DNA of 64,000 nucleotides from Anthocerotibacter panamensis C109. GTDB lineage: Bacteria; Cyanobacteriota; Cyanobacteriia; Gloeobacterales; Anthocerotibacteraceae. Both the position numbers and the translations under genes were made by a program. The notes under the pieces were generated by a model. That model was not told the origin of the DNA and searched no databases. It was given only the letters and a program-made list of their open reading frames with translations. Positions 18,280-26,952 of the stretch are shown in pieces. Position 1 is the stretch's first letter, and the number at the start of each line of letters is the position of its first letter. Location: the NCBI RefSeq assembly GCF_018389385.1, contig NZ_CP062698.1:685501-749500 (forward strand). Reading direction: 5' to 3'.

Positions 18280-19242
18280 TTAACCGTCTAACACAATCGC
18301 CTTCCCCGTTAAGGCGCTCTGCTCGCAAGCAGCGGCGACTTTGAGGGCGTAGAGGGCTTGCTCTAAAGAAATATAAAGTTGCTGATCCATGAGTAAGTGG
18401 TCAAGTACAAGACTAGTGTCCTTGCGAAAAAGCCCTTTGCGGCTACCAATCGGGAAGGTACGGGGAGGCTCCGTCGAGAGGACTGTGAGGGTATCGCCCT
18501 CTAGGTGCAAATTTCCCCCAGTGCCCTGGAGGTCAATCAAAACTTGAGCGCGCCATACGCCTGCGCCCTTGGCATAGGTCACCTCCCCAATCGTCCCCTG
18601 GGTAAAGTGCAGCAGTGCCGAACAATGGCAACTGGCGAAATAGCCTCCCTCCAGTCCCGTATAAGTATTGCAGCAACTTACCCAATCTATCGGACCCAAT
18701 AGGTCGATGAGCCGGGACAACCGAGAGACCGCTCCGACCATAGGGAAGCCGAACAAGTCCAAATTGTAGCTCCAGCGACGGGGGGCGGGATGAGCCGCAG
18801 TCTGGGTACTGTAGCGAACCACGAGGGGGTCGCCCACAACCGCCATTTCTGCCTTGAGGAGTTGGTGAATGGGGCTCAACAGCTCAATGTGTTCGACATG
18901 GAGCAAGCATTGCTGATGGTGCGCCAGATGAGCCAGAGCTACCGCCTCTTGGTAGTCGAGGGCCAGGGGATATTCCACCACCACATGTTTGCCTGCAAAG
19001 AGGGCTTGGTGGACGGCCCCAGCGTGCGTTTGGTTGGCGGTGGCGATGAAGACCAGATCGGTCTGTGGCAAAGCAAGGGCCTCATCCAGCGACAGGACCG
19101 CAATCTCAAATTCCGCTGCAAAAGCCTGAGTTTTGTCTGCGCTATGCCCCACCACCCAGCGTAGACTACAGCGTCCATCTTCCTGGAGGGCTAAGGCCCG
19201 AGCGCGAGCCGCATAGCCGGTGCCGATGATTCCTGCCTGCAC
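18280..19242 (-). CDS. bvdR: Biliverdin reductase (BvdR), Gfo/Idh/MocA fold
   Basis: A 320-residue NAD(P)-dependent oxidoreductase. GIIGTGYAARARA is the dinucleotide loop. Blocks GKHVVVEYPLALDY, LLHVEHIELL, NPAPRRW-like HPAPRRWSYN with FGFPMVGAVSRLSRLIDL, and GSRKGLFRKDTSLVLDHLL follow the cyanobacterial BvdR pattern (Synechocystis slr1784 type) closely. BvdR reduces biliverdin IX-alpha to bilirubin and influences phycobilisome synthesis. The generic Gfo/Idh family is the fallback. It stands alone between the cyn operon and an insertion-sequence remnant. Confidence 0.82.
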   Translation of the reverse strand: MQAGIIGTGYAARARALALQEDGRCSLRWVVGHSADKTQAFAAEFEIAVLSLDEALALPQTDLVFIATANQTHAGAVHQALFAGKHVVVEYPLALDYQEAVALAHLAHHQQCLLHVEHIELLSPIHQLLKAEMAVVGDPLVVRYSTQTAAHPAPRRWSYNLDLFGFPMVGAVSRLSRLIDLLGPIDWVSCCNTYTGLEGGYFASCHCSALLHFTQGTIGEVTYAKGAGVWRAQVLIDLQGTGGNLHLEGDTLTVLSTEPPRTFPIGSRKGLFRKDTSLVLDHLLMDQQLYISLEQALYALKVAAACEQSALTGKAIVLDG

Positions 19243-19431
19243 GGGTTGTTTTGCTACCGTAAGGGTCTTCTTTAGCTTAAACGGTGAAAGCCCCGCGCTG
19301 TACCGTTAGGTCAGCGTCGGCTCCAAGGGGCCAGGTGATGTAAACCGTATGAGTTCGACGAGGCTAGAAGAAGGGTTGGGGTTCAGGTTCCCAGGAAACA
19401 GAAGGTTTATCTGGGTTATATAGTGGACTCA

Positions 19432-19596
19432 TGTGAGTTGTAGCATTTTTCTGTATTCTCGTACTTTAGAAAAATCAAATGTTTCATGCTTTAACCCCCA
19501 CTCGAATATAAACTTCACAGCCGCAAAAGATTTGCATAAGTCATCGACATCGCAAAAGACCTCAGTGATATCCATGTGGGCAAAGGGTCGTGTCAT
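19432..19596 (-). pseudogene. Probable transposase N-terminal remnant
   Basis: A 54-codon frame on the minus strand starting at 19596 (MTRPFAHMDITEVFCDVDDL, then CKSF) resembles the opening of IS982/IS4-type transposases, which begin with a similar D-I-T-x-x-F-C-x-V-D-D-x-C block. The frame stops at 19432 after a short unrelated tail, so most of the catalytic DDE domain is missing. The surrounding 19243-19698 gap has no other gene I can support. This is either an internally deleted insertion sequence or a chance resemblance; the family match is by eye. Confidence 0.4.
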
Positions 19597-19698
19597 GGAA
19601 AACCCCCTGGAGCAGTGGATTTCAGCTTAGCTTCCTTCCATCGAACTCACGTTACTTTAGGTGGGGCTAAGCTAGCCTGTTTCAAATCGCGTAAGAAG

Positions 19699-20070
19699 CT
19701 AAGAAATAGCATTAGGTATAGAGTGCTTTCTGGACCACCAAACAGCCCAGGTATTGAGGAACAGCGCCGTGCCCCCCAGCCCAAACAGGAAATAGGTCGG
19801 ACCCATCACTACCCCGATGACGATCCAGCTCAAGACATGACCGAGCAGAGTGAGCGCAAGCAGCATCGCCCCACCTGCCGCTGGGACAACCCAGGGATGC
19901 TGACGATACAGCAACCACAGTGTCTGGCTGGTGCTGAGGATACAGAGTGGGATCAAAAAGGTACAGACCGTGGCGCAGTAGTCACGGGAAAAGGCAAGCA
20001 AGTGATGTAGGTGGTCCATCGAGGCCAACATGGGCAGTTGCCCAATTGTGGCACGACCTAAGGCTCTCAA
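19699..20070 (-). CDS. Small integral membrane protein of unknown function
   Basis: Up to 123 residues; the true start may be the ATG near 20031 or 20019 (MDHLHHLLAFSRDYC), which would remove a basic, unconserved-looking head. Three hydrophobic segments are visible (about 36-55, 63-85 and 90-108). There are no recognisable catalytic motifs. It is in the same orientation as the HAD gene upstream, separated from it by only 13 bases, so co-transcription is plausible. I do not recognise the family. Confidence 0.55.
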   Translation of the reverse strand: MRALGRATIGQLPMLASMDHLHHLLAFSRDYCATVCTFLIPLCILSTSQTLWLLYRQHPWVVPAAGGAMLLALTLLGHVLSWIVIGVVMGPTYFLFGLGGTALFLNTWAVWWSRKHSIPNAIS

Positions 20071-20083
20071 ATATTGAGTAAAA

Positions 20084-20848
20084 TTAATATCCCGCCCCCA
20101 GCCAGTCTACTAACTCGCAGAAGCCCTGACCTTCGGAATGTGTGGTGATATAGGCCGGCGGGTGAGGCAAGACTCCGGCATAGTGGGCGACATTGGCGAC
20201 ACCCACAGAATTTGGGAAGTGTGCCGGGTCAAAAAGGGGCGCATCATTGGGGCTGTCGCCCACCGTCAGCACCGCTTCAGGAGGGAGATGGAGAAAATAG
20301 GTCCGTAGCACCTGGAGCAAGCCCGTAGCCTTATCTTGTCCCACCGGCTTGATATGGCATTGCACCGAACTATACGTGAAACTCCACCCCCCGACGCGAC
20401 AGCGCTCCTCCAGCGCACTCAGCCGGTCTTGGGAGAATCCGGGATTATCAAAAGTCCAATCCGTCAGCCGGAAACAGTTATCTGAGGATTCTTGGAGGTC
20501 CGGGAATTCGGTCTGGAGTTGAGCAAACATCTGCGCTAGGGCAGGGCGGTGCTCTTTGCCGGGGGCGGTGAGTGGGATTTGCTCTACGCTGTGCTTACCC
20601 CAGAGGTAACCAAGCCCCCCGTTCTCCGCTAGAGCGCCCGCTACGGGTAGATAACTGGTCAGCCCTTGGACCCACCCTGCCGAACGACCCGTCACGATGA
20701 GGACTGGAACGCCCATGTCCGCCAATGCTATGAGTGCCTGAAGGAGCTGAGGAGAAAAACGGCCCGCCTCAGTGAGGGTACCATCCATGTCGGTCGCCAC
20801 CAGGCGGATATCGCGGGCGATCAGGGTATTGAGGGGGGCGAAGGGCAT
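20084..20848 (-). CDS. HAD-superfamily hydrolase (subclass IIB)
   Basis: A 254-residue phosphatase. Motif I is VATDMDGTLT (nucleophile and general-acid aspartates), motif II is in LIVTGRSAG, and motif IV is GDSPNDAPLF, which places it in the Cof-type/sugar-phosphatase IIB branch with a cap inserted between motifs II and III. Likely substrates are sugar phosphates such as mannosylglycerate- or sucrose-phosphate-like compounds, but this cannot be decided here. It starts six bases after the peroxiredoxin stop, so the two probably form an operon. Confidence 0.82.
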   Translation of the reverse strand: MPFAPLNTLIARDIRLVATDMDGTLTEAGRFSPQLLQALIALADMGVPVLIVTGRSAGWVQGLTSYLPVAGALAENGGLGYLWGKHSVEQIPLTAPGKEHRPALAQMFAQLQTEFPDLQESSDNCFRLTDWTFDNPGFSQDRLSALEERCRVGGWSFTYSSVQCHIKPVGQDKATGLLQVLRTYFLHLPPEAVLTVGDSPNDAPLFDPAHFPNSVGVANVAHYAGVLPHPPAYITTHSEGQGFCELVDWLGAGY

Positions 20849-20854
20849 GGGCTA

Positions 20855-21319
20855 TTACAGGGCCTTGACTATCTTGAGCGCTTCGCTGATATGGGCCTGG
20901 AAGTCAAAGGCCGAGTCAAAAATGTGACGGATGACGCCCTCGCGGTCCATCACATAGGTGACCCGTCCGGGTAAGACCCAAAACGTTGCTGGGACTCCGA
21001 ACAACTGACGGACTTTATTTCCGGTATCGCTCAGGAGCGTAAACGGCAGGTTGTGTTTGGCGGCAAATTGGCGATGGTCGCTGGGAGAATCCCCACTGAC
21101 CCCGATTACCTCGGCTCCAGCTTCTTTAAAGACTGCATAGCTATCCCGAAAAGCGCAGGACTCCGCTGTGCAGCCCGGAGTATCGTCCTTGGGATAAAAA
21201 TAGAGCACCACACTCTTTTTGCCCCAAAATCCACTGAGGCGGACCTCCTCCCCCGCCTGGGAGGTCAGGGTGAAGTCAGGAGCCTTGTCCCCAATCTTGA
21301 CCGGCGTACTGGTAGGCAT
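20855..21319 (-). CDS. bcp: Peroxiredoxin Q/Bcp, thiol peroxidase
   Basis: A 154-residue thioredoxin-fold peroxidase. The block YPKDDTPGCTAESCAFRD holds the peroxidatic cysteine and, five residues on, the resolving cysteine, the atypical 2-Cys arrangement of PrxQ/Bcp. It reduces hydrogen and alkyl peroxides with electrons from thioredoxin in the cytosol. The C-terminal DREGVIRHIFDS is also typical. First gene of a likely unit with the HAD hydrolase. Confidence 0.93.
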   Translation of the reverse strand: MPTSTPVKIGDKAPDFTLTSQAGEEVRLSGFWGKKSVVLYFYPKDDTPGCTAESCAFRDSYAVFKEAGAEVIGVSGDSPSDHRQFAAKHNLPFTLLSDTGNKVRQLFGVPATFWVLPGRVTYVMDREGVIRHIFDSAFDFQAHISEALKIVKAL

Positions 21320-21514
21320 GGCGGTGTAACGGAATGTGAACGGCTCCTTTACTCTAGCAATTTCTAGCCCCAGTACGGGGGTAAGACAGCCAGCAAGTCA
21401 TGCTATTCAGATTTGGGGGAGGGCTTGGTCGATTGCTTTTGGTTTTTATGCCTGACGCAAGTATTTGGGCGCTATAGGCAGGGATTCAAGGACCAGCCTG
21501 TCTTAGCGCAGGTT

Positions 21515-24010
21515 CTAAAGAGTAAGGATCTGACGTTCTTTATTGCGGGTGAGGACGACTTGGGTATCGGTGATCTGGCTGACCCGCCAGCCCGCTATGG
21601 TGGAGCCTATCTCGACTTCCACCGTCTCGGCGGTGGTGCCCCGGATCACGGTCAGTTGAGCGAGGAATCGCTTCCCCATCCGAGCAATAGACCCCAATTG
21701 GAAGCGGGGTGCGGTGTTTGGCGCAGAGCGGTCGGGCAGAGGCTGTAAGGGGGGCACAGGCGGGCTAGGTGGGGGCACAGCAGGGATCTGCGGCGGCGGT
21801 GAGGCGGGCGGTGGGTTGTCTGGGGCCTCCTGCTCGTCACTGCTGGGAGGTTCTTCCGGGGGCGAGCTGGGAACTTGATTCGGGCTGGAGGCAAGGGCCA
21901 GAGTAGGCAGGGCCGGAGGTCTGGAGGGAGTTGGGGCGGTGAGCTGCTCGCCTGTAGCGGTGAGGACCGAAGCGGGCAGAGGCCGCCATTGGCGCGACTC
22001 TAGATAGGTGACTGGCAAGGGGACAGGCCGGGGCGTGAGGTTCGCTCGGAAGGTCATCAGCCAGGAACCGAGGGTAGGAGGCAAGGTGCGATGGATGAAA
22101 TCCACTTGGAAGCGGTCTTTGTGGTCTACTCCATAGAGGCTACTCGCCACGCCAGCACTGACCCGGAGGCGCGGGGCGACCAACTGTCCAATCACACGGT
22201 TGGAGCTGCGGATCTGGACCGGATTCATGCTGAAGATATTGGCCTGGATGCGCTGGAGTGGGATGGAGCGCGCCTTGGGGATGGTGCGCGCCTGAATCCG
22301 GCCCAACTGCTGTGCCTGACCGGGTTGCTGGGTCGGGATACCCAAGGAGAGGATAATCTCGGTTTGCCCGTCGTTGTCGCGGGCGAGGATGGCACAGGTT
22401 TTGTCGTCTAGGGCATAGGCTCGAGTCCCCGCTGGAATCGAGAAGCGGCCCAAGGTGAAGAAGCCTATGGTACGTTTTACCTTCGGGTCATTGGTGACCA
22501 AGGGGTCTTGATTCGCCCGCAGGGGGCGGGCATTGACGCTGCAATCAAAGGTCAAAAGATGGTCTTCCTCGTCCGCCAGAACGGTCTGGGGTACAACGGG
22601 GCTGCCGAAATTGAGCTGTACGGCGGGAGGGACGAGCAAGCTTGCGCCAGGAGGCAGCGGGACGGTCGGGGTCTGCGGCTCGGGGGCGACAATGAGGGTC
22701 AGACTGGCTTCAGGGTCTTCCGGGCTGGGCAGGAGACTGCTGTTTTGGAGGGTAAAACCGTCAGCGGCGGTGATCACGATGGTGCCTCGCCCGCTGTAGG
22801 TAAAGTTTGTGAAGTTAGAGCCGCTCTGCTGCTCTGCTGCTAGCGCCAGACGCTTTTGGGTGATCCACAGAATTCCATTGCGGGCTTTGCCCAGATCAAA
22901 GTGATGGGTCTGCGCTTCGTAGATGCGCTCGCCCTGGTCGTTGGTGATGTCTTCACTGTCTTTAAACTCCCCTTCAAAAGTTGTTCCTTGCCGCCCCAAG
23001 GCCATCGCCAGGGGAATGTCGAGCTGGAGTGTGGCGCGGCGCTCTGGGTTTAGGCTCTGAGCCTGCGTATCAAGCTCGACTTGGACGGGTTTATCGAGGG
23101 TGCCCTTACCCATCAGCCAGAGGCCCGTGTTGGGTTTGGTCAGGGTGGGATAGAGGGTTTTGTTGGCTGTCTGGGGGTCAGCGTCGGGCACAAAGGTAAC
23201 TCGGGACTGTCCCAGGGCTTTGAGTGCAGCCACGTCCTCCCCTTGGTCATCCACCAAGAGGGCTCCTTGAAAGCTGAGCGGGCTGGAGATGGACAGACTG
23301 CTGTTGAGGGTAAAAACGGCCTGTGGAGCCCTGGGATTGGGGGTTGGCGCATACCCGGAGACCGGCACTAGGGCCACAGCGGTCTCTGGACGCAGAGTGA
23401 CCAAGGGGTCATTGAGATCGATATAAAAGCCCAGGTTGCGTCCGCGCACCTGACGCTGGAGCACCGAGCCCGAGCTGCCCAAGGCTTCGCCCACCACGAC
23501 CATTTCCCGGTCAGCAATGCGGAAGATGCCCTGACGACGGGTTAGCTCTGCAAAATCAAGCGGACGCCATTGCACTCCTCCCAAGCTATAGAGCCACCAC
23601 TGTTGACTGACAGAGCCTTCGCGCACCCAGTCTCGGGCTGCGGCAAAGTTGGTCGCTAGGGGGCGGTCATCCAGATAGTCATCCAAGCTGCCATCTACTA
23701 AATTAGCCCCAAAGTAAAACTGGTCCTCGAGCACAAAGAGGTAGGGGTCTTCAGCACGGTCAGGCGGATTGTCTCCATCCTGGCCCAGATTGAGGAGGGC
23801 TCCGCGCTGGTCTGCAATGAGATGGCTGAGCCCATTTTCGGCCATCACCTCGGCGGTGAGCCGCTCGCGCTCCGCCAGTGAGCGTCGGGCTTGAGAATTA
23901 CTCAACACAAAGAGCGATCCAGCTAGGGCCACCAGCAGAATGCCAATCGTCAGGACAAACAACAGCGAGAAGCCCCGGCGCGTGCGCCCTAGCCGGTGAG
24001 CGCAGTTCAT
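21515..24010 (-). CDS. Large type IV pilus-associated protein with prepilin/PilX-like N-terminus
   Basis: An 831-residue protein. Residues 1-40 (RRGFSLLFVLTIGILLVALAG) form a short basic head and a single membrane helix like those of PilX/GspK minor pilins, with a G-F junction resembling a prepilin peptidase site. Residues 41-690 are an extracellular beta-rich domain of unknown fold; 690-770 is a proline-rich linker, and a small C-terminal domain ends KERQILTL. It overlaps the secretin gene by four bases, so a pilus or secretion role is likely. It is much longer than known PilX proteins, so the exact role is open. Confidence 0.65.
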   Translation of the reverse strand: MNCAHRLGRTRRGFSLLFVLTIGILLVALAGSLFVLSNSQARRSLAERERLTAEVMAENGLSHLIADQRGALLNLGQDGDNPPDRAEDPYLFVLEDQFYFGANLVDGSLDDYLDDRPLATNFAAARDWVREGSVSQQWWLYSLGGVQWRPLDFAELTRRQGIFRIADREMVVVGEALGSSGSVLQRQVRGRNLGFYIDLNDPLVTLRPETAVALVPVSGYAPTPNPRAPQAVFTLNSSLSISSPLSFQGALLVDDQGEDVAALKALGQSRVTFVPDADPQTANKTLYPTLTKPNTGLWLMGKGTLDKPVQVELDTQAQSLNPERRATLQLDIPLAMALGRQGTTFEGEFKDSEDITNDQGERIYEAQTHHFDLGKARNGILWITQKRLALAAEQQSGSNFTNFTYSGRGTIVITAADGFTLQNSSLLPSPEDPEASLTLIVAPEPQTPTVPLPPGASLLVPPAVQLNFGSPVVPQTVLADEEDHLLTFDCSVNARPLRANQDPLVTNDPKVKRTIGFFTLGRFSIPAGTRAYALDDKTCAILARDNDGQTEIILSLGIPTQQPGQAQQLGRIQARTIPKARSIPLQRIQANIFSMNPVQIRSSNRVIGQLVAPRLRVSAGVASSLYGVDHKDRFQVDFIHRTLPPTLGSWLMTFRANLTPRPVPLPVTYLESRQWRPLPASVLTATGEQLTAPTPSRPPALPTLALASSPNQVPSSPPEEPPSSDEQEAPDNPPPASPPPQIPAVPPPSPPVPPLQPLPDRSAPNTAPRFQLGSIARMGKRFLAQLTVIRGTTAETVEVEIGSTIAGWRVSQITDTQVVLTRNKERQILTL

Positions 24011-26079
24011 CCCGGTGGACGGGCTGGGGCGGGTGGGGCTTGATTCGCGGGGTCTAGACGCGGGGCGGGCGGATTCGCCTGACTAGGGGCGGGGGGGCGG
24101 GCCGGTTTGCCATCGGCGTCAGGGACCTCCACGCGCAGGGAAGAGGAACCGACCTGGGTCAGTTCGGACTTGGGCGCACGGCGGTTGACATAGGCGGTGA
24201 TAAACACCAATAATTCGCTGGTGTTTCTGGAGTGGCTGGTGGTCGAGAATAGATCCCCGATCAAGGGGATATAACCGAGGATAGGGATTCGTATCTGGCT
24301 ATCGGTAGTGTCGGTTTGGATCAAGCCCCCGATCTGGAGGGTGTCTCCGTCCCGCAGAATTAGTTTGTTCGTGACCTGACGCCGGTTGACGTCTGGAGGA
24401 ATTTGGTTTCCTGTTGCATCGGTCCTGTCTAGATTAAGCGGCTGTGAGGATTCGATTTTCAGGTCGGTAAAGACGTTGCCGTTGGCCTGGACTGTAGGCG
24501 TGATTTGGACGGTCGTCCCGGCTTGAATCGTCTGAATGGTGGAGGTGGTCGTATTCACGCCACCCACCCCCGCCACACTTTGCAGGCGGATATTGATGTC
24601 CCTGAAAACCTGGATCGAGCTACTCTGGCCGCTGATCGTGCTCAACTTGGTGTCGGTCAGAACCTTCCCCTGACCGCTGTTGATCAGGCCACTGATCGTA
24701 CTCAAGATGCGCGTGACGTTGTTTAAAGAGAGGACGGCTACAGGGTCGGTACTATTGAGCACCCCGGCTAAGTTCGAGGGATTGCCGCTGTTGATGTTGG
24801 CCTGGGTATCCCCGCCCGCTGTCACAGCGCTAATCGCCCTAAAAGCTTGGGAACCATTCTCGGTCAACTCGACAATCTTGACCCCAAAGCTCACATCGGC
24901 AATCGGCGTATCCAAGGCTTTGACCAAGGAGGCGACGCTTGCCCTAAACGTAGGCGGACCGCTTACCACCAAGGCATTGCGCGCCTCGTCGATACGGATG
25001 CCTTGGCTGAGGGTTGCTAGCGAAGGAGGCAGGAGGTCAAAGATGACCTTGGCGCTACTGTTGGTGAGGCGCAAGACATCGACTTCAGTGAAGGTCTTCG
25101 AGGTCGGGCTGCCTGGCGTGGCATCCCCGACCTGAAAGACATTGCCAACCCGGTTGTAGGCAAAGTTGGTCCCGGCTAGGAGCTGGTTGAGGGCATCCTC
25201 GAAACTGCGGTTGATCAGACGCACGGAGATAGGGTCATTCAACTGACCGGTGATAATCAGCTCGACGTTGGCTTGGTTCGCCATCTCCTTGAGGACCCGC
25301 CCGATCTCCGTGTCGTTGGCGATGACTGAGACAAGGCGTTGACCGGGGTCGTCGTCTATCGTGCGCGAGCGGGGGTCCCCGTTATCTTTGAGGCCCCCCT
25401 CATCCGTTGCCCCTGGAGTACCCGGTGGGGGTACAGGCGGGCGAGCGGAGATTACATACACATCCCCCTCTTTACGAAACTGGACTCCGCCTAAAGATGC
25501 AATCGACTTGAGGGCATCTTCAAAGGGGACATTCTCCAAATTGACCGTGACTCTTGACTGTACCGTGGGATCGATGACAATGCTCGTGCGGCTGATGCGG
25601 CTCAAGAGGTTTAGGGTGTCGCGGACCTCTTGGTTACGGGCTTTGAGGGTGATTCGCTCGCTCACTCCGGCAGACAAGGTGGCGCGGGGCGGCTGGGTAG
25701 GAGCTTGGGCAACCTTAGGGGTGACCTGAAGCAAGAGGCTCTGCTCTTTTTCGTTGGGCTGGAATTGATAAGGGGTGTCTGATTGGCTAAACGTCACACG
25801 CACCAAAACCCCATCGGTAGCCTGACTGAGCGCCACGGTCCCAAAATTGGTCGGGAAAAGGGAGCGCACATCGCCTAGCTTGGCCTGCTTGAGTAGAAAG
25901 AGGAGGGTGCGTCCCTCTGTGGATTTGATTTCGTAGGAGAGGGGCTCCTGAGCCTTAAATAAAAGGCCCTGGTTCTGCCCGGTCAAAGGTTCAGCCTGGG
26001 TCAATTGGGGGGCAGCAAAGACAGGTAGCGTGAGCGCGATTGAGCAGGCACACGCTCCAAGCACAGAAGAAATACGCAT
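24007..26079 (-). CDS. pilQ: Type IV pilus/type II secretion secretin (PilQ/GspD family)
   Basis: A 690-residue outer-membrane secretin with a signal peptide (to about residue 22). An AMIN-like beta domain (about 28-115) binds peptidoglycan, secretin/TonB short N domains follow (about 150-215 and 245-320), and the C-terminal secretin domain (about 390-625) holds LRDGDTLQIGGLIQ and PILGYIPLIGDLF, the signature of the channel wall. The tail is proline-rich. The channel lets pili or substrates cross the outer membrane. The order ATPase, PilP/GspC-like, secretin, PilX-like on one strand supports a piliation or secretion operon. Confidence 0.88.
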   Translation of the reverse strand: MRISSVLGACACSIALTLPVFAAPQLTQAEPLTGQNQGLLFKAQEPLSYEIKSTEGRTLLFLLKQAKLGDVRSLFPTNFGTVALSQATDGVLVRVTFSQSDTPYQFQPNEKEQSLLLQVTPKVAQAPTQPPRATLSAGVSERITLKARNQEVRDTLNLLSRISRTSIVIDPTVQSRVTVNLENVPFEDALKSIASLGGVQFRKEGDVYVISARPPVPPPGTPGATDEGGLKDNGDPRSRTIDDDPGQRLVSVIANDTEIGRVLKEMANQANVELIITGQLNDPISVRLINRSFEDALNQLLAGTNFAYNRVGNVFQVGDATPGSPTSKTFTEVDVLRLTNSSAKVIFDLLPPSLATLSQGIRIDEARNALVVSGPPTFRASVASLVKALDTPIADVSFGVKIVELTENGSQAFRAISAVTAGGDTQANINSGNPSNLAGVLNSTDPVAVLSLNNVTRILSTISGLINSGQGKVLTDTKLSTISGQSSSIQVFRDINIRLQSVAGVGGVNTTTSTIQTIQAGTTVQITPTVQANGNVFTDLKIESSQPLNLDRTDATGNQIPPDVNRRQVTNKLILRDGDTLQIGGLIQTDTTDSQIRIPILGYIPLIGDLFSTTSHSRNTSELLVFITAYVNRRAPKSELTQVGSSSLRVEVPDADGKPARPPAPSQANPPAPRLDPANQAPPAPARPPG

Positions 26080-26088
26080 GACACCAAC

Positions 26089-26928
26089 CTAAAACAGCAG
26101 CGTGAGTTTCTCTTTGCCCTTGGTCAGGATAACCCCGGTACTCCCTACAGAGCTGACCACCCAGGAGCCGACCCGGACACCCTTGGAGGCGTCCAGGATT
26201 TCCGACCCAATCTGCACTTGGGCGAGCCAGCCTACCGTGGGGGAGTAGGCCAGAGCAGCGAGGACCGGCGCGGGCTCCAGAGGCTTGATCGGTGCGGGTG
26301 CGACAAGCGGCGGCGGCGGCAAGGGCGCGATCTGCGTGGGGGCGGGAGGCTGAGCGCGGGCCGCCTGTGGTGGATCAAAAGGATCGCTGCGGCCCACATC
26401 TTTGAGGATCTCGCGCAGGTCTTCCTTGGTCAGGGGACGGTAGCTGCTCGGGGCCTTGGTCGTCGCTTGTGGCGCAGAACTGACCGGGGCGGGCGCGGGC
26501 GGGGTTACAGCCACCGGGACGGGCGCGGGTGTCGCGGGGATCGGGGCAACTGAGGCCACAGTATCGTCTACAGGGCGAATGCGGCGCGGGCGGCGGCTAG
26601 TCCCGGCTGTAGCAGGCACAGCCGTCGGAGACGGGGATGCTGGAGTAGGCGTCGTGGCCTGGGTGACCGCTGAGGGGGCCGAAATAGCTAAGACCAGGGC
26701 AGAGCAGAGGGTGGTGATGGCACTCACGCCCAGAACCGAAGGCCAGGGGGGATCAAGCTTCCAGGAGGGCAACTCCCCCCACTTCTTCCAGGAGCCAGGA
26801 CTCAGCGTACTCTTGGGCTTGGGGTCCAGCGCCTGCTCACGCTGCTCCCAAGGAAAGAGGTCACGCCCAAGGATTTGGTCGGTAGGTTCTTCAGGTGGAA
26901 GGTTGTTCATGTAGTTAGGGTTCCACAC
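26089..26928 (-). CDS. PilP/GspC-like inner-membrane protein
   Basis: A 279-residue protein with a cytoplasmic head, one membrane helix (PSVLGVSAITTLCSALVLAI, about 63-85), a long Pro/Ala/Thr-rich periplasmic linker, and a compact C-terminal domain (GWLAQVQIGSEILDASKGVRVGSWVVSSV) with the beta-strand pattern of PilP or the GspC homology region. Such proteins link the inner-membrane platform to the secretin. It is nine bases upstream of the secretin gene. The assignment rests mainly on topology and context. Confidence 0.6.
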   Translation of the reverse strand: MWNPNYMNNLPPEEPTDQILGRDLFPWEQREQALDPKPKSTLSPGSWKKWGELPSWKLDPPWPSVLGVSAITTLCSALVLAISAPSAVTQATTPTPASPSPTAVPATAGTSRRPRRIRPVDDTVASVAPIPATPAPVPVAVTPPAPAPVSSAPQATTKAPSSYRPLTKEDLREILKDVGRSDPFDPPQAARAQPPAPTQIAPLPPPPLVAPAPIKPLEPAPVLAALAYSPTVGWLAQVQIGSEILDASKGVRVGSWVVSSVGSTGVILTKGKEKLTLLF

Positions 26929-26952
26929 GCTTGCGCTCCATTTGCTTATAGT

